Part shown: in pieces, positions 55,620 to 64,000 of the stretch
How the letters are laid out: each line of letters opens with the position of its first letter
Numbering within the stretch: position 1 is the first letter of the stretch
NCBI GenBank assembly: GCA_016584305.1
Contig: JACEEZ010013982.1
Coordinates: 257,001 to 321,000, forward strand
From: Chionoecetes opilio
Lineage: Eukaryota; Arthropoda; Malacostraca; Decapoda; Majidae
Length of the DNA stretch: 64,000 bases
Direction of reading: 5' to 3'
Position numbers and translations under genes: made by a program
Notes under the pieces: generated by a model
Seen by the model: only the letters and a program-made list of their open reading frames with translations
Told to the model about the DNA's origin: nothing
The model's database searches: none

Positions 55620-56135
55620 TGATAATAATGATAATAATAATAATTATCAATATAATAATAACTATTATTAATGATTATAATAATAATCACAATAAATTCG
55701 TAGGTACTATTGTATCGTAGCTTGAATAAACATTGCCAAATAAATACAAAAGTTTGCTATTTTGATTAATTTTGATTATGCGAAACAGCTATGAGACGAC
55801 TAGGAGAGAGAGAGAGAAAGAGAGAGAGAGGGAGAGAAATAAAATTTTTCCTATAATCCCTCTACCGTAAAAGAAATCCCGTTAGAGAGAGAGAGAGAGA
55901 GCCAGCCAGCAGCCAGCCAGTCAGTCAGGTAAACACACACACCTCTCTGTCATAAAACTATTATACGCCCATGACTCACTTTACTCTCTCTCTCCCGGGA
56001 GTGGCTTACTGACACCTGACAGGTGTAACAAAATACCTTCCAGCTAGTATTGATAACGCCAAGACGACCACTCACTGAAGGATTGGTCTCGTGTTTCTTT
56101 AGGTAGGAATTCTTTCGCTTTTCACTGAATTTTTA
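55620..56135. other. Non-coding with short (TAA)n, (GA)n and (CAGC) runs
   Basis: ATAATAATGATA runs at 55620-55695, GA runs at 55804-55830 and 55886-55901, CCAGC repeats at 55902-55922. No gene. Confidence 0.6.
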
Positions 56136-56139
56136 TTTT

Positions 56140-56312
56140 TAGGTTTGGGTAAAATTCTAGAGTCCTCTCCCACCCTTATTAGTGGTTTTATTGGTATTAT
56201 TTTACAATAGGACCGAAATTCCCCACACAATTAGTAGTGTGGTTTCTGTTCACCTTATTGGATTCTAGGAAACATTCTCTATGAGCTTCCGTTGCAAATC
56301 ATTACTTTTTGA
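56140..56312. repeat. Left arm of an inverted repeat around the telomere-like block
   Basis: The sequence around TTATTGGATTCTAGGAA (56258-56274) is matched in reverse complement at 57020-57190 (TTCTTAGAATCCAATAAG), with moderate divergence over about 150 bp. Confidence 0.75.
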
Positions 56313-56602
56313 GATGATGACATGTTGTTCATAGGGAGGCGAGACAAAGTGCTTACTTGGCTCTCACTCTTCTTCCTCTTGTGACCTTCATCGCCTCTGT
56401 TCTTTCCTTGCCGCGGACACTTTTTAATGAGGATTTGGCTTTAGTTTGGTATTTAAACCTGGGGATTAGAATAGGTTAGGTTAGTGAGTCTAAAGGTGGT
56501 GTTAGGGTTGCCGGTCAGAAGTCACGGTGAGAACGCCACTGTACAAAACGCCCACGGGGTCTACCATAACGTCCACTGGGTGAGAACGTCATTCATATCC
56601 TT

Positions 56603-56895
56603 CTAACCTAACCTAACACTAACCTAACCGAACTTAAACTAAACTAAACTAACCTAAACTAAACTAAACTAACTAAACGTAACTAACACCAACCTAACAT
56701 AACCTAAACTAAACTAACCTAACCTAACTAAACTAACCTACTAAACTAAACTAAACACCTAACCTAACTAAACTAAACTACTACCTAAATAACCAACCTA
56801 AACTAAACTAAACTAAACTAAAATCTACACCCCAATAACTACCTACTAACAAACTAAACTAACTACACTAAACTAACTAACCTAACCTAACCCTG
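56603..56895. repeat. Degenerate CCTAA/CTAAA array (telomere-like)
   Basis: About 290 bp of CTAACCTAAC units mixed with AAACTA variants. CCTAA is the complement of the arthropod telomere unit TTAGG, so this may be an interstitial telomeric block or a simple repeat resembling one. It is strongly degenerate. Confidence 0.75.
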
Positions 56896-57019
56896 GGACA
56901 TATAGAAGTGGGGTATGAGTCATTCTGAAACCCCATGGACGTTTTGACCCGTGGACGTTTGACTGGCACCGGTTTAGGTATATTCATTTCAATTCTCATA
57001 CACTCTTCCTATTAAAAAA

Positions 57020-57190
57020 CATACTTTATACCGAAAGTAGTGAATTTGGACGGAAGCTCACAGAGAGAATGTTCTTAGAATCCAATAAGGGATGAACAGA
57101 AATCACACTCCCAATGGGGGGAATTTCGGCCTAGTGTTAAAAATGTACCGTTTTTATTTACCCAACTTCGCAGATCCCTTCAGATACCTC
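57020..57190. repeat. Right arm of the inverted repeat around the telomere-like block
   Basis: Complement of 56140-56312. A second, smaller inverted pair follows (57170-57205 with 57385-57415, around CAGATCC...ACCTCTAAAA). Confidence 0.75.
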
Positions 57191-57204
57191 TAAAAACACT
57201 AAAT

Positions 57205-57755
57205 GATAGAATGAGGAAAGATACTCCATTCAACCCTCCTCCACCTTATATTACCCCGCCCTGTACCCCAAAATTACTACCTACTGTACCAATATCCAGC
57301 GAGACCTAGGCCGAGAAAAAACAAGAATTTTACCGTTAGGTTAGTAATTTTTATAGTTTTTTTACCTTCCTACTTAAAATACGTTTTAGAGGTAATGTGA
57401 AGGATCTGTGAAGGTTGGAGGAAAAAAGCCATAATAAGGCGGGAAGACTAGAATTTACATAAAGTGGTTTCTGATTTAGTGTTAGTACCATACATGTTAA
57501 AGTTGTCATTTTATGTTTTTGGTAAAAAGTGACGTATATTATGTCTACGATTAGTTAGGTAACTATTTCCTTTATTGGCCGTTCCTATTTTGGTGGGATT
57601 TCGTTCAAAAATTTAGTTTATACTGTTGCAAGTTTTTCAGAGAGTCCGATTGTTATTCGGCTTAAATTGATGCTTTCCATAAGGAGATAGTTTTTTTCCT
57701 GTGCTAACCTCAAAGAAGTGTTTTTTTCAATCGAAAAGTGATGACCCAAATTATT
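57205..57755. other. Non-coding, nothing recognised
   Basis: AT-rich sequence apart from the short inverted pair ending near 57415. Confidence 0.5.
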
Positions 57756-58750
57756 TTCATAGAAAGTGGGAAAATAGAAACAGGAAGAGAGTTCAAGTTA
57801 CCATGAAGGGATAAAGAGAAAGATACTGATTAACTCTTGCATTAGGAAGATGGACAGAATAGGGATGAGAATAGTTTTTGAAGTCTTGTGCAGCAGCGAG
57901 GAGAGGGGGGGAGGGATGCAGTTAGCAAGTTCGAAGAGCAGTGAGCATGAAATAACGGTAGAGAGAGGCAGAGAAAGCAACATTCGGCTGCGTATTAAAG
58001 ATTGAAGAAAGTCATCAGAGGAGAGGAGTTGATGAGACGAAAAGCTTTGACTCCAACCTGTTAGGAGAGCTGTATGAGTGGATTCCTCCCCAAATATGTG
58101 GGACATATCCATCATGGGCGGATAAGGCCCTGTTAGAGCAAGCATTGAAGGAGAAAAAAAAAAGCACAGATGCCCAGGACACTAACTCTTAGAGCTTTTT
58201 AGCAAGAGATGAGATGTGAGATTTCCAGTCAGTTTTTTAGTAAAGATTCTAGAATGCATGTGTAGAAGGGAACGTGGTGTCATTGAAGAAGAGGAGTACT
58301 GGTAGGTTTTGTCGTAGATGGGAAGAAATTGGGTTTTAGGCATGAACAAACAAGGTTGCTTGCCCCAATCAGAATATAGAAGATCAGAAGTTAGGCGATC
58401 GGTGGAATCTCTCCGTGAATCAACTTAGTCCGTAGTTGATCCAATAACGACGTTGAAAAATGCAGGGTAGAATCATCGCGTAGGAGTGGATGGCTTTGAG
58501 TTAGACTAAAGATACTAAGATAATAGAAAGAGAGTGGTATAGGACAGAACCCTGGGAACACCACATTATAGATTAGGAGAAGAACAATGTCGTCTACAGT
58601 AGTGCAATATAACGGTTTGAAGGAAACTTAAGTGAAGGTACAGAGAGAAGATAGAACCGATGAGGGTAGTTTGGAAATTAAAGATTTGTTGTGCCAGACT
58701 CTATCAAAAGCTTTTGATATGTCAAGGGCAACAGCAAAAGTTTTAAAAAA
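57756..58750 (-). pseudogene. CR1/Jockey-like LINE fragment (same family as 14034-16462)
   Basis: Minus-strand relics of the same protein: [18 protein letters not shown] (58745-58690, the first catalytic RT block), then traces of the YADD-region spacer and, at 58145-57798, THALL, PLSTVISC, ELANCIPPP and the C-terminal QELISIFLFIPSW. Frames are scrambled throughout. The copy is 5' truncated just before the RT block and ends near 57756. It lacks the endonuclease and cannot be active. Confidence 0.8.
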
Positions 58751-59073
58751 AAATGTCGAAATCGAAATACAAAATGAGTTAGGTAAGAGATGTTCTATCC
58801 AAAAAAATAAGCTCATATTGAATTCCTTATATAAAAATACATAATTTAGACACCCCTCATGAGAGGATTTCATTCAGATTCATGATGGCACCCAAGTATG
58901 ACCGCCCGGCAGTGCCGCGGCTGGCGGCTGACCAGTGACGCAGGTGACTCACCGTCAACACGCCTCCACGCGACCCTCCCGTAGCTTGACGGGATAACCT
59001 CCTCACCGGCGGGCTGATGCCCGCTTTGTACTTTTTTACTGCTGTATGTGTACTTCTGTACATGCCTGTATTG
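58751..59073. other. Non-coding, nothing recognised
   Basis: No supported feature. The GC content rises after 58880. Confidence 0.5.
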
Positions 59074-59264
59074 TACAGTGGGCGCCGTAGATACTGGGGC
59101 CCTCACCCACGCGAGCGCATTTGAAGGGCCCCAATTAATATTGCCAAACCCCCCTCTATAGTTAGATTTGTATATTTGATGACATGTGGCAACCCTGTAG
59201 GCTCTAGTCTACCCCTGGAGGTGATACGTGAGTCAGTAGCAGTAGCTTATTGTGTGTCTGGGGT

Positions 59265-59794
59265 CGTGATATGTTTCGCTTCAGCAGCCGCCGCACACGA
59301 AGTCGGTGGAAAGTAACTACACGAAAGCTACTCTCATCGGACCATAATACTCCTTTCCACTATCTACACTCCAGTTCTTATGTTGTTTTGCAAATGTGAG
59401 TCGTTGCGAGCATTTTGTCAGTCAGTAACGGTTTTAGGGCGGCTACCCTGCTGGGAAGGTCAAGGTGGTGTTTGAGGCAGTGCTGTACCTTCGGATGGCG
59501 ACGTCTTTTAGCAGCTTGGGTACATAGATTTAATTCTTTTGCAGTTAATCTTGGATTCAGAGTCACTACAAGCTTTAGGAGTTTGTCTGTAAGCTGTGAC
59601 GGTTTTTCTCTTACGCCAGGTGTTTCTTATACTGAGGAAACAATGTTGGTGGTAGGTCCCTTGCCTCCTTACACAGCCGCTGAATGTGGACCTGCCACGA
59701 CCTGTACGACGCATTATCTCACTGACAGGCACATTTCCTCACATAAGGCAAGTATACGAGCCTTCTCCACAATCACTGAGCGGGTAGGGCCCAT
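59265..59794 (-). pseudogene. Tc1-like transposase N-terminal half, pseudogene
   Basis: From ATG at 59794 on the minus strand: a paired-type helix-turn-helix region (MPVSEIMRRTGRGRST after a frameshift near 59735), then a second DNA-binding part (TLNPRLTAKEL, QHCLKHHLDLPSRVAALKPLLTDKMLAT). After a stop near 59378 comes GVLWSDESSF (about 59325), which carries the first catalytic Asp. The remaining catalytic part is missing. It would have bound the TIRs and cut at TA. Confidence 0.8.
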
Positions 59795-59852
59795 GTCTGT
59801 TCACTGGTTGTGGACACAGCTGGGTACAAAGTTGGGGTGAGAAAATAGCGCG

Positions 59853-60026
59853 AGCTTGTGATCACTCAGCGGAACAAACGTCCTCCCACTCTGAAAACTG
59901 ATGAGCTACTAACTCACGTATCACCTCAGGGGGTACACTAGAACCCCCTGAGGTGATACGGAGTTAGAGCTCATCAGTTTTCAGTGAGTGCGAGACGTTT
60001 GTATTCCGCTGAGTGATCACAAGCTG
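59853..60026. repeat. Large hairpin inside the Tc1-like element
   Basis: Two arms of about 80 bp (59853-59933 and 59943-60026) are near-perfect complements around CACCTCAGGGGGT/ACCCCCTGAGGTG (written with the loop at 59934-59942). A third piece of the same sequence lies at 59209-59231. Confidence 0.9.
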
Positions 60027-60146
60027 AGCCACATGTCATCGAATAATGCCAAATCTAACAAGAGGGTGGTTTGGCAATATTTACTGGTGCCCTTCAAATG
60101 CGCCACGCGTGGGTGAGGGGCCCCAGTATATACGGCGCCCACTGTA

Positions 60147-60362
60147 TATATATCTCCTGTATGTTTAAATTGTACAATAAACCTTTACAAATAGAAAAAT
60201 ATTAAATTATCTGTAACAATATTGACCTTTCGTGTTCAATAACCTAATTTTTTGAATAACCATACCCAATATACACTCAATAGAAAGCATTACGTTTTTC
60301 ACAATGTGGTAAACAAAAAATATTGATATTTAATTTGATAGACTAGAGTCACTAGAGAGTAA
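60147..60362. other. Non-coding, nothing recognised
   Basis: AT-rich spacer. Confidence 0.6.
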
Positions 60363-60976
60363 TAGCACGTTTTCGCGACGTTTACCAGGTCGGTCTAGTC
60401 CAGCCTAGACTGGTCCAGACTGGACTGATGCTCGCAAAAACATATCGAGACTGGCCCCGTCCCATTCGTCGTTCCTATTGGCTGGGGGATCAAGTGGGCG
60501 GTTCTACCGTCCTGCAAGCTTTACCCTCCCCCCCCCCCCCCAAAGATACACCAAAGGGTTATTAATTTGACCTCAGGTAATAGCCTCCTAGTTGGCATAT
60601 GAAAGGTGAACCGTGGTCATCATTCTGGGTGTGATGAGAGTCAGCAGGTTTATAAATCTCTGGACGGAGAAAAAATCCCAGCAACACAATATTGCAAGAC
60701 CTGTCGCAGCCATGTCAAACGTTTACTATATAACCTCTATAACCATCATGTATCATATCTAGGTACTAGCATCCACTACCTGGGGATTTCCATATATAGC
60801 TGGCCTTTTCCTGGTGGAGCACTTGTTATTAGCCCTATTATCATGCAAGTTTTGCCTTGTGCAATGTAGGCGTCATCCCTTGTAGCAGTCATATCCCTGC
60901 TACTTGACTTCTCAATGGAAAGTCAGGTAGCAGGGATGACTATGAAAAATAGAATGATGAAATCTCATTTCATTTA

Positions 60977-61231
60977 CCGTCAATAATACTATCTATAGTC
61001 GCCACTGCATTAATGTCGCAGGGGAGCATATATTAAGAGTTTTAGCATCACTACAGACTTGTATGTGCCACTGAAGAGACGTGCACAGTAGGCTACGTAG
61101 TTTACATTATCTACATAACACCATACATGTCTTCAGTGACACATACAAGTCTGTAGTGATGCTAAAATTCGTAATATATGCCATGGCGCCTGGTGACATT
61201 AGTGCAGTGGCCACTATAGTGTTGTTGACGG
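60977..61231. mobile_element. Palindromic MITE B, copy 2 (255 bp)
   Basis: TA flanks at 60975-60976 and 61232-61233. Same ends and hairpin layout as 49417-49668. Confidence 0.85.
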
Positions 61232-61273
61232 TACATTAATTTCCCAAGATGTTGTTTCAGCAAATTGCAAATA

Positions 61274-61749
61274 CACACAAACCTCAATTTCCCGGACTAA
61301 TAGGTGGGGGGGAGGACTGGTCCGGGAACCGCAAAAGTCCGGGAATCGCAAGTAAAAAAAAATATATATATAAAAAAAAAAGAAAAAAAAAAAGTCCGAT
61401 GCCATTACCCACCCCCGGACGTTTATCCTACTCTAGTATTTACTGTCCAGCAACCGCCAATATCAACTACCCCGCCGCGGACTTTTACGTCTGCTGAGCA
61501 TGCAGCCACCTGGCGGGAGGCAGCAGAAAGTGTTCAATAGTCTCAAGAGACGTTCCTGCACCAGGGGCAGTGGGGGTCAGGGGACTAACGGAGGCTGTGC
61601 AGGTGAACCGTGAATGTCCTGTCCCCAAATGTAAACAATACGACCGCTGAGCATGCTGCCACCTGGCGGGAGGCGCGGACACTGACCAGGGGTGACAGGA
61701 GACGCTCGGACTGCCGGATAACTTGGTCAATTTACGAACAGGACCAGGC

Positions 61750-61797
<48 letters not shown>

Positions 61798-61871
61798 TCC
61801 GAGATTGACATATCCCCGGACCTCGAATTTTGTCCGGGAAATCCGATATCCGGGAAATCGAGGTTTGTCTG
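61274..61871. mobile_element. Tigger-like MITE with 598-bp length, nested in element A
   Basis: The ends read inward CACACAAACCTCAATTTCCC and CAGACAAACCTCGATTTCCC, flanked by TA at 61272-61273 and 61872-61873. Copy 1 of element A has a single TA at this site (around 49710), proving the insertion. The interior includes a poly(A) run (61752-61794) and a duplicated GAGCATGC.GCCACCTGGCGGGAG motif at 61495 and 61645. Confidence 0.88.
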
Positions 61872-62159
61872 TATTGTAATTTTTTGTGAAATTACTTTAG
61901 TCTTATGGTCGGCCATCATGGTGTTTCATGTCTTATCAGCAGCACGAGAAGCTCCTGGTCGTCTTCCCCGCTGACTGTAGTGCGCATGCGCCAGTTCTCC
62001 CCACACTGGGCCAAGGTGGTCCTGGCCGCTGAGTTGGACCAGTCCAGCCCGTCCCAGCCCGATCTAGTCCGCCTCGCGAAAACAGTGTCCGCCCGGGACT
62101 GAGCCAGTCCAGACCGGGCTAGAACGGTCGCCAAAACGCGCTATATGTAGACTGTCTCA

Positions 62160-62724
<565 letters not shown>

Positions 62725-62726
62725 TA

Positions 62727-63193
62727 CAGGTTGAAGTTCCCAAACTCGGCAACCTCGGGACCAGCGCTGAGCCGAGTAATGGAATTTTCCGACTTTTAGA
62801 ACGTAGATATATTAAGGGAAAAAAGCATGAAAATCACATGAAAAAAATCACAGGTCAATTTTCTCAGAAATAGTTAACACATTGTTCTTCCTTTTCTTTT
62901 CACTTCCACCAGTAGGTGTTCCTGGACGTTTGGGAGCCATAATAACAATAACAGACCTGTAGAAGTACACAAAATAACAGTGTACACAACTCTACGTCAC
63001 AACACACTGAACAATAACAACAAACAAATCGGCGGGAGAAACCAAGCGGCCTAGTGTGGTGGCACCCAGCGGCCGACCCGGCAACTACGCGCTGGGTTTT
63101 GGGTGTTCTGCCGGGTTTTGGAAAATCCGGAACCATAGCCGAGTTTTGGGTGTTGCCGAGTCTTGGGATGCCAAGTTTGGGAACTTCAACCTG
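62727..63193 (-). mobile_element. Tigger-type deletion derivative (467 bp)
   Basis: The ends read CAGGTTGAAGTTCCCAAAC on both sides, with TA flanks (62725-62726 and 63194-63195). CAGG-type ends and TA duplications fit pogo/Tigger elements. It keeps the first codons of a minus-strand transposase. Confidence 0.88.
62862..62940 (-). pseudogene. Tigger transposase N-terminus remnant
   Basis: From ATG at 62940 the minus strand reads MAPKRPGTPTGGSEKKRK followed by a helix-turn-helix-like start (VLTISEKIDL) and a stop, about 25 codons. Lysine-rich MAPKR openings followed by LTIxEKxxL are typical of Tigger-type transposase N-termini. The rest is deleted, which explains how this short element arose from an autonomous one. 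Confidence 0.65.
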
Positions 63194-63224
63194 TATATCA
63201 TAAACTGCATTATTATCTTATTTG

Positions 63225-64000
63225 CTTTTTTTTCCCCATCTCCTTTCATAATTGCTATCCTCTTCTTCCTTATTCCCTTTCATTATTCTCCTTCTCATCT
63301 CCTTTTAATTTCTCTCCTATCTTCCTTCTCATATTCTTCTTCTCATCCCCTTTTTAATGTCTCTTATCTCCTTTCATTCCTTTAATGTCTCTTTTTTCTC
63401 CTCTCATTCCTTAATGTCTCTTATTTCCTTTCATCTCCTTTTAATTTCTCTCCTATCTTCCTTTCCATATTCCTTCTCATCTCCTTTAGTCTCTCTTATT
63501 CCTTCTCATCTCCTTTCTAATTCCCTCTTTCTTTTCTTCTTCATCCTCATCTCACTTTTTCCTCCTTTCTCATCTCCTTTCTAATTTTCCTCTTCTCCTA
63601 ACTTATCTCGTTTCCTAATCTCCTTTTCCCACTTTCCTCCTCTCCTTATTTTCCAATTCCTTATTCCTCTATCCTTCTTCTCCTCATCTCCTTTTCTTAT
63701 TCTCCTCCTCATCTCCTTTTCTTTATTCTCCTCCTCATCTCCTTTTCTTTATTCTCCTCCTAATCTCCTTTTCTTTATTCTCCTCCTAATCTCCTTTTCT
63801 TTATTCTCCTCCTCATCTCCTTTTCTTTATTCTCCTCCTCATCTCCTTTTCTTTATTCTCCTAACCTCCTTTTCTTTATTCTCCTCCTAATCTCCTTTTC
63901 CTTATTTTCCTCCTCATCTCCTTTTCCTTATTCACTTCCTAATCTCCTTTTCTTTATTCTCCTAATCTCCTTTTCCTTATTCTCCTCATCTCCTTTTCCT
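63225..64000. repeat. Pyrimidine minisatellite, 26-27-bp CTCCTTTTCTTTATTCTCCT units
   Basis: A degenerate CT-rich lead-in (63225-63680) becomes a tandem array with units containing ATCTCCTTTTCTTTATT (63690-64000), running off the end of the window. Translations are artefacts. Confidence 0.95.

Larger units (their letters stand above)
59076..60144 (-). mobile_element. Tc1-like transposon with about 110-bp TIRs and a deletion
   Basis: The ends read CAGTGGGCGCCGTAGATAC and CAGTGGGCGCCGTATATAC inward and stay similar for about 110 bp. TA lies at 59074-59075 and 60145-60146. It contains a minus-strand transposase remnant and a large hairpin at 59853-60026. At 1.07 kb it is shorter than a full Tc1 (about 1.6 kb). 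Confidence 0.88.
60365..62141. mobile_element. TIR element A (CGCGTTTTCGCGAC), copy 2, with two nested MITEs
   Basis: TA flanks at 60363-60364 and 62142-62143. It is collinear with copy 1 (48829-49978) and contains MITE B at the same place, plus an additional MITE at 61274-61871 that copy 1 lacks. No coding gene was seen; a shared minus-strand frame at both right ends is short and unrecognised. Confidence 0.88.

Overview
This window looks like draft nuclear DNA from an arthropod, most likely a decapod crustacean. The evidence is long (AT)n, (GA)n and (TTC)n microsatellites, a degenerate CCTAA/TTAGG-type block (the arthropod telomere unit), tRNA-derived SINEs, and LINE and DNA-transposon families of the kind that crowd decapod genomes. 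The taxon is inferred. One ambiguous base (n at 50232) points to a draft assembly. I see no intact host gene, tRNA gene, rRNA gene, CRISPR array or bacterial operon. Almost every coding signal comes from a transposable element, nearly all are broken, and many elements are nested in one another.

Layout. 1-2840: two TIR-bounded non-autonomous elements, one carrying a 51-bp minisatellite. 2921-7306: a 4.4-kb composite inverted repeat whose outer arms each carry the same short coding segment in opposite orientation. Inside it are a palindromic repeat, a SINE and a 2.6-kb Academ-like DNA transposon (4007-6641). 7294-7730: a Ty3/gypsy integrase fragment. 8000-13500: simple repeats, a LINE 3' fragment and a SINE. 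13531-16460: a SINE followed by a CR1/Jockey-like LINE. 17500-19550: a dispersed repeat, a Tc1/mariner-type MITE and a 778-bp MITE with internal short repeats.

19713-36686 is the centrepiece: one Ty3/gypsy LTR retrotransposon about 17 kb long on paper, with LTRs of about 280 bp. Its 5' LTR is split by three nested DNA elements: a Harbinger-like MITE, a hAT element and a long-TIR minisatellite element. Its gag is split by a palindromic foldback repeat, and its pol by a second Academ-like transposon (31714-35006). Zinc knuckle, protease, RT, RNase H and DD35E integrase are all recognisable but frameshifted.

36918-39700: a minus-strand APE-type LINE with endonuclease and RT. 40816-43545: a pseudogene of an uncharacterised high-copy family, interrupted by an apparent 1.0-kb solo LTR. 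44170-46790: repeat fragments and a second MITE copy. 46973-50120: a pogo/Tigger-like transposase pseudogene whose C-terminal coding region is interrupted by a 1.15-kb TIR element that itself contains a MITE. 50120-54700: low-complexity DNA including a 1.7-kb pyrimidine tract. 54990-64000: a SINE, a telomere-like block between inverted repeats, a LINE fragment, a Tc1-like element with an internal hairpin, a second copy of the 1.15-kb element with an extra nested MITE, a Tigger deletion derivative and a pyrimidine minisatellite.

The most informative signals are these. The two Academ-like elements have lost different, complementary parts of the same protein. Several paralogous empty sites inside the window fix insertion boundaries and target duplications. 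One retrotransposon carries at least five dated-by-nesting insertions.
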